Of a stretch of DNA of 64,000 bases, positions 1 through 7,366 are shown one piece after another. A model generated the notes under the pieces. The model was not told the DNA's origin, made no database searches, and saw only the letters and a program-made list of their open reading frames with translations. This stretch comes from Lentzea guizhouensis (GTDB lineage: Bacteria; Actinomycetota; Actinomycetes; Mycobacteriales; Pseudonocardiaceae): the NCBI RefSeq assembly GCF_001701025.1, contig NZ_CP016793.1:1736001-1800000 (forward strand), in the 5' to 3' direction. Position 1 is the stretch's first letter. Each line of letters begins with the position of its first letter. Made by a program: the position numbers and the translations under genes.

Positions 1-134
1 AGGCCCGTGTCAGCAAGACAACGGGTGGTCCCGGAGAGTTGGTACTGGACGATCGGCTCGGCGTGCGCCGGCGCGGAGTACAACGTGGTGACGGCGGCGG
101 CAGTGGCCGCGATCGCGAAGATCTTCTTCCCCAT
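1..134 (-). CDS. N-terminus of a small secreted protein (partial)
   Basis: The reverse strand begins with ATG at 134 and encodes MGKKIFAIAATAAAVTTLYS followed by APAHA-EPIV. This is a classical Sec signal peptide: a basic n-region, an Ala-rich hydrophobic core, and a likely signal peptidase I site after AHA at about residue 25. About 20 mature residues are visible, including one Cys, before the window edge, so the family cannot be named. The start is the only ATG that places the hydrophobic core at the N-terminus. It lies about 50 bp downstream of the metal-receptor gene that ends at 184 and could be co-transcribed with it. The exported location is well supported by sequence; the function is unknown. 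Confidence 0.6.
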   Translation of the reverse strand, partial: MGKKIFAIAATAAAVTTLYSAPAHAEPIVQYQLSGTTRCLADTG

Positions 135-183
135 GCGGCAGAGCCTGGCAGTCACCGTCTCCGGCGGGATCCGCCGAAAGTCG

Positions 184-945
184 TCAACCCTGGCTGTAGT
201 GCAGCGCCCGTTCGAGGCTCGCCCTGGCCTCCACGAGGGAGGGCCCGTACCACGTGAGATGACGGCCGTTGACGAGCACGTACGGCAGACCGGGGAAGCT
301 CTCCGGGCCGTCGTCGTGCGTGAACACGTACGGCTCGTCGGGCAGCACCACCAGGTCGGGCCGCTGCGCGTTCAACTCCGCCAGGTTCGGCCGGGGGTAA
401 CGCTCCTCGTGTTCGGCGTAGACGTTCTCGACGCCGAGCCGGCGCAGCACGTCGGTCGCGAACGTGTCCCGCCCGACCACGACCCACGGCCGTCGCCAGA
501 CGGGGATCAGCGCGGTGAGCCGTTTCGGTGCGGTGTCCCGCCACAGGTCCTCGGCCTGGACGAGCCAGCCGGGTTCGAGGTCCCAGGCCATGGCGAAGAG
601 CCGCCGCAGCGACTTCAACGCCATCGGCACGGTCGCGGGCGCCTCGGTCACCCAGACCTTGACACCGTTGGCGCGCAACCGGTCCACGTCCTCGGCGCGG
701 TTCTCCTCGGAGTTCGCGATGACGAGGTCCGGCCGCAGCCGGATCACCGCGTCGACGTCCGGGTACTTCGAGCCACCGACTCTCGCGACGTCCAGATCGG
801 ACGGATGGGTGCAGTAGTCGGTGGCACCGGCCAGTGCCGCGGGAACGCTGACCGCGACGGCCTCGGTGATGGACGGCACGAGGCTCACCACGCGCTGGGG
901 CTGGTCGACCGCGACCGGCTCACCGAGGTCGTCGACGGGCAGCAT
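184..945 (-). CDS. Helical-backbone metal receptor (BtuF/FecB-like), cytoplasmic form
   Basis: This 253-residue protein has the periplasmic-binding-protein type III fold of cobalamin/siderophore receptors. The family-typical opening RVVSLVPSITEAV is followed by a DVDAVIRLRPDLVIA segment and a second-lobe RPDLVVLPDEPY segment. Unlike true receptors it has no signal peptide or lipobox, and no permease or ATPase genes adjoin it. It may therefore be a soluble ligand-binding protein rather than a transporter component. The ATG at 945 overlaps the stop of the upstream F420 reductase gene by one base (TGATG), so the two are translationally coupled; a GGGAG ribosome site lies just upstream. The family is clear from sequence, the ligand is not. 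Confidence 0.75.
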   Translation of the reverse strand: MLPVDDLGEPVAVDQPQRVVSLVPSITEAVAVSVPAALAGATDYCTHPSDLDVARVGGSKYPDVDAVIRLRPDLVIANSEENRAEDVDRLRANGVKVWVTEAPATVPMALKSLRRLFAMAWDLEPGWLVQAEDLWRDTAPKRLTALIPVWRRPWVVVGRDTFATDVLRRLGVENVYAEHEERYPRPNLAELNAQRPDLVVLPDEPYVFTHDDGPESFPGLPYVLVNGRHLTWYGPSLVEARASLERALHYSQG

Positions 946-1610
946 CAGACTCCCGTGATCTTCAGACCGGCGTGCGTCTTGTACCGGCGGTTGACCGCGA
1001 TGAGGTTCGCCGTGAAGGCCTCGACCTGGTGGGCGTTGCGCAACCGCCCGCCGTAGACCCCGCGGAAGCCCGGCACCAGCTCGGCCAGCGCACGCACGGT
1101 GTCGGTCGCCTCGCGGTCGTCCCCGAGCACCAGCACGTCCATGTCCACTTCGGACACGCTCAGGTCGGCCAGCAGCACCGCCGACACGTGGTGGAACGCC
1201 GCCGTCACCCGCGACTCCGGCAGCAGCAGCTCCGCCTGCTGCGCCGCGCTGCCCTCAGCCACCGGCAACGCGAAGGGCCCCTGCTTGTCGAACCCGAGCG
1301 GGTTCACGCAGTCGATGACGATCTTCCCGGCCAGCTGGTCGCGCAGGGACGCGAGCAGGTCACCGTGCCCGTCCCACGGCACCGCGACGAGCACGACGTC
1401 GGAGTCGGCCGCGCAGTCGGTGTTGTCCGCACCTCTGACGTCACCACCGGCGACCTCGACGATCTCCTTGGCGGCGAGCTCGGCCCGCTCGGCGCTGCGG
1501 GAGCCGATGACCACCTTCAGGCCGGCCTTGGCCCAGCGGATGGCGAGCCCCTTGCCCTGGGCACCGGTGCCACCGAGGACACCGACGGTGAGGTCACGAA
1601 TCTCTGTCAC
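945..1610 (-). CDS. npdG: NADPH-dependent F420 reductase
   Basis: The 221-residue product carries an N-terminal Rossmann fold with VGVLGGTGAQGKGLAIRWA, the NADP-binding glycine motif of F420:NADPH oxidoreductases, and VIGSRSAERA at the second strand for 2'-phosphate recognition. The C-terminal half, with the AAFHHVSAVLL and NAHQVEAFTANLIAVN segments, matches the F420-binding part of the family. It transfers hydride between reduced F420 and NADP in the cytoplasm. The frame is open further upstream to 1721, but the Arg-rich extension has no family likeness, so GTG at 1610 is preferred. The gene is coupled to the metal-receptor gene downstream. The F420-dependent flavoprotein candidate at 32.3 kb fits an F420-using organism. 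Confidence 0.88.
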   Translation of the reverse strand: MTEIRDLTVGVLGGTGAQGKGLAIRWAKAGLKVVIGSRSAERAELAAKEIVEVAGGDVRGADNTDCAADSDVVLVAVPWDGHGDLLASLRDQLAGKIVIDCVNPLGFDKQGPFALPVAEGSAAQQAELLLPESRVTAAFHHVSAVLLADLSVSEVDMDVLVLGDDREATDTVRALAELVPGFRGVYGGRLRNAHQVEAFTANLIAVNRRYKTHAGLKITGV

Positions 1611-1739
1611 CCGTGCATCTTCACACGGGTCGGCTGAGCCAGGCGGCTGAACGTGACCTTGCGCTCGAACGCGCGCGAATACCCCGCGAGCGCCGACATT
1701 CCGCGTACGCAGGGATCGCACGAAAGCTCCCCGCGTACG

Positions 1740-3152
1740 TCAGACAGCGGTGAAGCGGACGCGGTGGGTGGCGGGGTCGGCCTCGGTGAGGCGGACGTGG
1801 ATGCGTTCGCCCTCGGGGAGGTGGGAACCGGCGCACTTGGCGAGGACCGGCGGGGAGGCGATGAACACCTCGGCCTCGTTGTCGCCGGAGCGCATCACCA
1901 CGGCCTCGAACTCCTGCCCGACGCGCCCGGTCAGCACCCACGCCTCGACCTGGTCGAGCGACGCCCGCTCCACCTTCGACGCGAGCGAGTCCGACGCGCC
2001 CATCAGCGACGGCAGCAGCGGCAACGCCTCCGCCAGCCACGACGGCAGCTCCTGCCCCGCGGACACCGCCAGGCAGACCTCCGTGGCGAACCGGTCCACC
2101 AGCCGCCGAAGCGGTGCGGTCACGTGCGTGTACGGCGCCGCCACGCCGGCATGCGTCACGACCTCGGGCACGGACCCGTTGAACGCCGAGTACCCCGCCC
2201 CGCGCAACAACCTCGTGGCGTCCGTGAACAACGCCAGCGCTTCCGGTGTCGACGCGTCCAGCCCGGCCAGGAACGCCCCCGGCGACAGGTCGGCGGGCCA
2301 CGGCACGCCCAACGCCGCCGCCGACTTCCGCAACGACCCCACCGCCGCGTCATCCGGATCCGGCAACGTCCGCAGGATCCCGGCCCGCGCCTCCAGCATG
2401 ATCGACGCCGCCGCCATGCCGGTCATCAGCGAGATCTCGGCGTTCCAGGAGTCGACGGAGGCCCGCGGCCGCGTCACCAGCTTCCACCCGTCCCCGTCGG
2501 ACTCGATCTCCTGCTCGGGCAGCTGCAGCTCGATCGCCCCGCGCTCCAGTGCCAGCGCCCGCCGCAACGGCCCGAACTCCGCCAGAGCCGCCACCGACGG
2601 GTGCGGATCACCGGCGTCGAACGTCTTCTGCACCGACTCGTAGTCGAACTGCGCGGTCGAACGGACGAGAGCACGCCGCACCTCGACTGCGGTCGGCACA
2701 CCTTCGCTCGAACACGTGAACGTCCACACCACCGCGGGCCGCACCACACCGGGCAGCAACGACGCCGCCCCCTCCGACAGCACCGTCGGGTGCAGCGGCA
2801 CGTTGCCGTCGGGCAGGTACATGGTCTGCCCGCGTCGCCGGACCTCCGCGTCCAACGCCCCACCGGGCGTCACGAAGAGGCCGAGGTCCGCGATCGCGTA
2901 GTGCACGACGAACCCGGAGGCGGTGCGTTCCAGGTGCAGCGCCTGGTCCAGGTCCTTCGCGCCCGGCGGGTCGATCGTCACGAACGGGATCGACGTGAGG
3001 TCGGCACGGTCCCCCACCGGACGGGAGACCGCCTCCTCCGCCTCTGCCAGCGCGTCGGGCGGGAACGCCGCGCGCAGGCCGAACTCGGTGCGGATGCCGT
3101 CGAAGGACAGGTCAGCACGACCCGTGCGGATCACCAGGGAGGCCACCCGCAC
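1740..3152 (-). CDS. RNB-domain 3'-5' exoribonuclease
   Basis: The 470-residue protein contains the RNase II/R catalytic (RNB) domain. The segment FVTIDPPGAKDLDQAL at about residues 57-72 supplies the metal-binding Asp cluster of the family (consensus DPxxAxDxDDA). HYAIADLGLFV and MYLPDGNVPLHP follow as expected. At 470 residues it is shorter than RNase R and lacks obvious flanking cold-shock domains. This is typical of the actinobacterial stand-alone RNB proteins. It should hydrolyse RNA processively from the 3' end in the cytoplasm. No Shine-Dalgarno stands before the GTG at 3152. A direct repeat CCGCGTACG lies in the 130-bp gap beyond its end. Confidence 0.88.
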   Translation of the reverse strand: MRVASLVIRTGRADLSFDGIRTEFGLRAAFPPDALAEAEEAVSRPVGDRADLTSIPFVTIDPPGAKDLDQALHLERTASGFVVHYAIADLGLFVTPGGALDAEVRRRGQTMYLPDGNVPLHPTVLSEGAASLLPGVVRPAVVWTFTCSSEGVPTAVEVRRALVRSTAQFDYESVQKTFDAGDPHPSVAALAEFGPLRRALALERGAIELQLPEQEIESDGDGWKLVTRPRASVDSWNAEISLMTGMAAASIMLEARAGILRTLPDPDDAAVGSLRKSAAALGVPWPADLSPGAFLAGLDASTPEALALFTDATRLLRGAGYSAFNGSVPEVVTHAGVAAPYTHVTAPLRRLVDRFATEVCLAVSAGQELPSWLAEALPLLPSLMGASDSLASKVERASLDQVEAWVLTGRVGQEFEAVVMRSGDNEAEVFIASPPVLAKCAGSHLPEGERIHVRLTEADPATHRVRFTAV

Positions 3153-3193
3153 AGACTAGTGCGGCAAGGGTTCGTGATCACCGCACTGGAGAA

Positions 3194-3388
3194 TCAGGCC
3201 TCGTCGTCGCCGCGCCACTTCTTGTCCTCGGCGTCCGCGGTGCGCGTGCGTTCGCGGGCGAGCTCCAGGGCCTGGGAGGCGGTGGCCTCGTCCGGGTAGG
3301 GGCCCATGCGGTCCCCGCCCCTGCAGCCCTTGCCCTGCTCGACGGTCTGGTGCGTCAGGCAGTAGTACCAACCGCTGGTGTCGCTCAT
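3194..3388 (-). CDS. Conserved small actinobacterial protein (64 aa)
   Basis: A 64-residue soluble protein starts at ATG 3388, four bases inside the end of the preceding gene (ATGA overlap), so it is translationally coupled as the last gene of the secretion-like operon. It starts MSDTSGWYYCLTHQTVEQ, has two cysteines (C10 and C22), and continues with a charged helix rich in Glu, Arg and Ala. The aromatic WYYC-TH beginning and the GPYPDEATASQALELAR segment are recognisable from actinobacterial hypothetical proteins but give no function. I cannot say whether it serves the secretion complex or merely shares its transcript. Confidence 0.7.
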   Translation of the reverse strand: MSDTSGWYYCLTHQTVEQGKGCRGGDRMGPYPDEATASQALELARERTRTADAEDKKWRGDDEA

Positions 3389-3858
3389 GCGCGTCCGCCT
3401 CCCAATGGCGCCGGGAAACCCCTCGGCGGTGTGGACTGGTTGGCGTTGGCGTACTCCGACGGGATCGGATCCAAACATGAGACCAGGACCGTGCGGTCCT
3501 CGGCGTTCTCGATCTTGCGGCCGGAGCGGTCGCGGTAGACGAGGGAGCCGTCGGAGTCGATCTCCATGATGGCGCCGACCTCGGCCAGCTGTTCCTCGTC
3601 GAGGTCGGCGAGCTTCTCGTAGCGCGAGGGCACCACCCGGTAGATCGGCCACTTCAGGTGGCCGTAGGTGCGGTGGAACTCGGCGAGCAGGTGGACCATG
3701 TGCTGCTGCCACGGCAACGGCATCATCTCGGCCAGCGCCCGCGGGATCACCACGTAGTCGGACGACACCCCAGGAGCACCCGAGACCGAGTAGTCACGCA
3801 TCGGTGTGCTCGAAGCCGGTGGTCCGGAGGGCCTCGGGATGGGGTCGTGGTTGAACAT
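3385..3858 (-). CDS. Conserved hypothetical protein of the secretion-like operon (157 aa)
   Basis: This 157-residue soluble protein has no membrane segment. It has a proline-rich start, a folded middle (MPLPWQQHMVHLLAEFHR, then LKWPIYRVVPSRYEKL) and an acidic strand region with IDSDGSLVYRDRSGR. A low-complexity Pro/Gly tail ends it. It lies 18 bp after the NlpC/P60 gene and overlaps the 64-residue gene by four bases, so all three probably share one mRNA. I do not recognise the family; the conserved-looking core and the position suggest an accessory cytoplasmic component. The GTG/ATG choice is not in doubt because ATG 3858 follows a GGAGGCGC-like site. Confidence 0.65.
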   Translation of the reverse strand: MFNHDPIPRPSGPPASSTPMRDYSVSGAPGVSSDYVVIPRALAEMMPLPWQQHMVHLLAEFHRTYGHLKWPIYRVVPSRYEKLADLDEEQLAEVGAIMEIDSDGSLVYRDRSGRKIENAEDRTVLVSCLDPIPSEYANANQSTPPRGFPAPLGGGRA

Positions 3859-3876
3859 GCAGCGCCTCCCCGCGAT

Positions 3877-4878
3877 CTACACGCCCGGCCGGACGGCCAT
3901 TGGCATCAGCTCGTGATAGTTCCAGTTCATCTTGCTGATCTTCACGACGTCACCCGTTTGTGGTGCGTGGATGTACTCGTCGCCGCCGAGGTACATGGCC
4001 ACGTGGTGCACCGAACGGGGGTCGGCCGTGTTGTAGGCCCAGAAGATCAGGTCACCTGGCTGGGCGTCGCGCACCGGGAGGTGGGCGCCGCCCTTCTCGT
4101 ACTGGTCGTTCGCCACCCGCGGGATCTTGACCCCGGCCGCGCCGAACGCCTTCACCAGGATGCCGGAGCAGTCCCAGGCGTCCGGGCCGTTGCCGCCCCA
4201 CAGGTACGGCTCGCCCAGCTGCTGCTTGGTGAACTCGATGGCGACGCCCGCCGCGTTCGAGGCCACCAGGAACTCGCCCGCGCCCGCGCCGCAGCCGGCC
4301 GGGTCGGCGATCTGGCCGAGCTCGCTCAGCAGGAACGCCGCCATGGCCTCCCAGTTGTGGTAGCGGTCCGGGAACGCCGAGCGTTCCACCGCCTGCGCCG
4401 AGTCGCCCGGCCTGCGGTTCTCCCAGTCCGGCACCTTCAGCAGCACGTCGTAGAACTTGTTGATCGCGTAGACCGGGTCGACCACCTGGGCCTCGGTGCC
4501 CCAGCCCATCGACGGGCGCATCTGGAAGATGCCGAGCGAGTCGCGGTCGCCGTAGTTGAGCGGGCGCAGGCCCGACTCGGTCATGCCGGCCTGGATCGCG
4601 ATCTGCCACGCCAGCGGCGGCAGCTCGCGCTGCTGGCCGATGGAGATGATCTGGGCGACGATGTTGCGCTGTTCGTCGTTGAGCCGCGAGGCGTCGTGGC
4701 GGCCCTTGTCGCCGCCGCCCGCGTCCCACGGGCCGATCGAGGCGTTGCAGCTCATCCGCAGCACGCCGGCACCACCGGCGGCACCGGTCTGGTTGTTGAC
4801 CACCTGGGAGACACCGGAGGTCGCGACCACCGTCACGATGGCCACCATGACGGCGCCGATGACCAACATGAGGCGCAT
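3877..4878 (-). CDS. NlpC/P60 cell-wall hydrolase of a type IV secretion-like system
   Basis: The 333-residue protein has one N-terminal membrane helix or signal anchor (MRLMLVIGAVMVAIVTVVA). A lysozyme-like or transglycosylase-like middle follows (AIQAGMTESGLRPLNYGDRD, then LGIFQMRPSMGWG). The C-terminal NlpC/P60 endopeptidase domain has the nucleophile in DCSG (Cys237) and a downstream VHHVAMYLG that carries the catalytic His. Two wall-cutting modules in one exported protein are typical of VirB1/TcpG-like hydrolases that open peptidoglycan for a secretion channel. It sits directly after the VirB8-like gene, with a 3-bp gap. The domain call is strong from sequence; its role in channel assembly is inferred from neighbours. 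Confidence 0.88.
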   Translation of the reverse strand: MRLMLVIGAVMVAIVTVVATSGVSQVVNNQTGAAGGAGVLRMSCNASIGPWDAGGGDKGRHDASRLNDEQRNIVAQIISIGQQRELPPLAWQIAIQAGMTESGLRPLNYGDRDSLGIFQMRPSMGWGTEAQVVDPVYAINKFYDVLLKVPDWENRRPGDSAQAVERSAFPDRYHNWEAMAAFLLSELGQIADPAGCGAGAGEFLVASNAAGVAIEFTKQQLGEPYLWGGNGPDAWDCSGILVKAFGAAGVKIPRVANDQYEKGGAHLPVRDAQPGDLIFWAYNTADPRSVHHVAMYLGGDEYIHAPQTGDVVKISKMNWNYHELMPMAVRPGV

Positions 4879-4881
4879 GGC

Positions 4882-5484
4882 TCAGTCCGCCTTCGTGTAG
4901 CTGTTGACCCGCCACTCGTTGCTGGGCGCAAGCTTGATCAACGTGATGACGACCTTGCCCGAGTCGGTGCCGACCCGGAAGTCCGCGGAGGACACCGTCG
5001 ACCGAACGGGCGCCACCTTTTCGGTGATCTTGTCCGGCACGTTCTTCGGGTCGATGGTCGCCATCTGTGCGAGGAACTCCTCCGTGGTGTACGGACGGAG
5101 GTTCGCGAGCCACTTCTCCACGTCGTTGTTGGGCGGCGGCTTGATCCAGTTCTCCGCCCAGAGTTCGGCGACGAGCTGGGCGGCGGTCTGCGGAGGCGCC
5201 GCCTGCGCCGAGTTCGACGGCGGCGGGAGCTTCGTCGGCAGCGAGGTGCCGCTGGCCGGGAGCTGCCCCACCTGGGTCGGCTGCAGCGACGTCGACTGGC
5301 CGGCCGCGGTCGTGCCGGTTCCGGCCGGACCGCGGTCGAGCACCTTCGGGATGATCACGCCCAGCGCGACGACGAGCGCCACGAAGATGATGATCGACGC
5401 ACCGAGGTGGCGCGGGGAGCGCATCGGCCAGCCCCACAGGCTGCGGTAGACCGCGGCGCGGCCGCGGTTGGTACGGATCGGCAC
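4882..5484 (-). CDS. Single-pass membrane protein, VirB8/TcpC-like position
   Basis: The 200-residue protein has a short basic cytoplasmic N-terminus, one membrane helix (about residues 28-48, ASIIIFVALVVALGVIIP), and a Thr/Pro/Gln-rich external linker. A compact C-terminal domain includes LVAELWAENWIKPP and NEWRVNSYTK. This topology (one TM helix plus an extracytoplasmic NTF2-like domain) is that of VirB8/TcpC scaffold proteins of Gram-positive conjugation systems. Sequence likeness to a named family is weak, so the call rests mainly on topology and on its place between the VirB6-like and NlpC/P60 genes. The gap to the next gene is 3 bp. Confidence 0.6.
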   Translation of the reverse strand: MPIRTNRGRAAVYRSLWGWPMRSPRHLGASIIIFVALVVALGVIIPKVLDRGPAGTGTTAAGQSTSLQPTQVGQLPASGTSLPTKLPPPSNSAQAAPPQTAAQLVAELWAENWIKPPPNNDVEKWLANLRPYTTEEFLAQMATIDPKNVPDKITEKVAPVRSTVSSADFRVGTDSGKVVITLIKLAPSNEWRVNSYTKAD

Positions 5485-5500
5485 CTGACGTCCCCCTCCC

Positions 5501-7366
5501 TCAGTTGTCCCTGACTTCGAAGCCGCGCGACGGCCGGTAGATCACGTGCACCTGGCGTCCCGCCACCACTTCCGACTCCGCGCGCCGCGGTTCCTGCACC
5601 GGGCCCTGGTAGCCGTTCGACCGCGACGGCACCAGCACCGCGTCGTCCACGCGGTCCCACTGCCGGTCGGTGACCGGGGGGCTGTCGACCACGCGCGACC
5701 GGCCGACCGGCAGCGCCGCCGGACCCGAACCGCCCGGCAACGCACCCGCGCACGCCGTTGTAGCCGTCGCCGCCCGCATTGATCGGGTTCGGCGCACCGC
5801 GGTCGAGCCGCTGGCGGTGGCCGCGACCGGGTTGGACGCCTCCGGGCGCACCCGCCCGCGTCCGCGCTGCGGCACGTCGCCCTCGGCCTCGCCCTCGCGC
5901 ACCGAGTCCCAGAACTCGTCCTGCGGGGTCGGTCCCACCTGCTTCTTGCCGCGCAGCTTCGACCAGATGCCGCCCTGCATCGGCAGGACGTTGCCCGCCG
6001 ACCCGACCGACATCTCGACCATCTGCCACATGCGGCGCAGCGGTTTGCCGATCACGAAGCACACCAAGGTGAGCATCAGTCCCAGCAACGTCCGCGTCAG
6101 CAACGACAACCCGGTCGCGTTGAAGATCGCCTGCAGCAGCAGCGCGTGCACACCCGCGAGGACCGCGAGCACCAGCACGTTGAACACCGTGACGGCGGCC
6201 GCGCGGGCGACCTTGCGCAGCAGGTCGTGGTGGAGCAGCGCGACGAGACCGATGAGCGGTCCGGCGAGCGTGAGGATGCGCAGCAGCAGCTGGGCGAGCA
6301 GCACGGCGGCCTTGGCGAACAGCTGGAACAGTGAGAACGCGACCGCCTGCAGCAGCGAGAGGAAACCCGCGCCGGTGCGGCTGCCGTCGGTGCCGTCGAA
6401 GTAGCCCTTCGCGGTGCCGAGCTGGCCTTCGAGTGCGATCCACTCGGCCTTCTTCGCGCTCAGCGCCGCCTGGTCGGCGTCCTTGTGCTCGGCGATCTCG
6501 GCCGTGGTCCACGCCTGGGCCTTGAGGACGCGCGGGCCGTACTCGGTGGCCTGTGGCGCTTCCGGCGTGCCGAACGCACCACGCAGCCAGCTTTGGTACA
6601 CAACGGCTTCGTGCAGTTTGGTCGGCAGGACGTGGAGTGTGCCTTGTTCCTCGGGGGCTTCGATGAAGCCCGCCTGTATCTCCGATGTCTTGGAGACCAG
6701 GGTGTTGTCGAGGAGGTTGTAGAACTGGGGTAGCGCCAGGGTCGACGTGGCGAGCCACATCGCGGCCAGCGCCCACAGCCCGCGTTTGGAGATCGCGGCG
6801 AAGTCGCCGGTCCAGATCTGCCGGAACATCAGGATCGCCAGGATCAACGCCACCAGGCCGAACCAGCGCAGGTAGACGTTGTCGTAGACCTTCTGCACGC
6901 CGTTCTTCACGGCGTCGTCCAGCGGGACCAGCAGACCGCGGCCCATCACCGTGTAGTGCAACGCGTTCGTGGCACCGACGATGTTCTTGCCGACGCTGAA
7001 GAGCTCGTTGCCCGCCCACGTGTCGATGGTGGCGCTGGCGTTCGGGATGGTGCAGCTCTTCTGGTAGTAGTGCCAGACCATGCCGGCGTAGCCGTACTCC
7101 AGGTACGCCGAGCCCGGCAGGCCGTTGCCGACCGGCGGGTCGAGCGCGCCGACCATGCCGGCGCCGGGACGTTCCGGATTCGGTGCCTCGCCGCAGTTTT
7201 GGGCGTGGGCCGCCGGGGCACCCAGTACCACCTGGAGTGCCAGGATCGCCGACACGAGACCGATGGCCTTCGTGCGCGCCCCGACGCGCTGGGACATGTG
7301 CACCCCGAACCGCCGCTTTGCCCACAGCAAAGCGGCGATCGAGAGCACGATCGCCAACGCCGTCAT
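5501..7366 (-). CDS. Polytopic VirB6/TrbL-like channel protein
   Basis: This 621-residue protein has a hydrophobic N-terminal segment and a second signal-like segment ending APAAHA-QN. Further membrane helices lie around residues 168-220 and 335-440, and the hydrophilic C-terminal tail is about 170 residues long. The arrangement matches VirB6/TrbL/PrgL-like inner-membrane channel components. The stop is 16 bp before the VirB8-like gene, and ATG 7366 overlaps the VirB4-like gene by four bases. Between about 5735 and 5800 the frame reads an odd Arg/Ala-rich stretch, while the neighbouring frame reads PNPINAGGDGYNGV. This looks like a pair of compensating single-base indels. Function is inferred from topology and neighbours. 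Confidence 0.7.
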   Translation of the reverse strand: MTALAIVLSIAALLWAKRRFGVHMSQRVGARTKAIGLVSAILALQVVLGAPAAHAQNCGEAPNPERPGAGMVGALDPPVGNGLPGSAYLEYGYAGMVWHYYQKSCTIPNASATIDTWAGNELFSVGKNIVGATNALHYTVMGRGLLVPLDDAVKNGVQKVYDNVYLRWFGLVALILAILMFRQIWTGDFAAISKRGLWALAAMWLATSTLALPQFYNLLDNTLVSKTSEIQAGFIEAPEEQGTLHVLPTKLHEAVVYQSWLRGAFGTPEAPQATEYGPRVLKAQAWTTAEIAEHKDADQAALSAKKAEWIALEGQLGTAKGYFDGTDGSRTGAGFLSLLQAVAFSLFQLFAKAAVLLAQLLLRILTLAGPLIGLVALLHHDLLRKVARAAAVTVFNVLVLAVLAGVHALLLQAIFNATGLSLLTRTLLGLMLTLVCFVIGKPLRRMWQMVEMSVGSAGNVLPMQGGIWSKLRGKKQVGPTPQDEFWDSVREGEAEGDVPQRGRGRVRPEASNPVAATASGSTAVRRTRSMRAATATTACAGALPGGSGPAALPVGRSRVVDSPPVTDRQWDRVDDAVLVPSRSNGYQGPVQEPRRAESEVVAGRQVHVIYRPSRGFEVRDN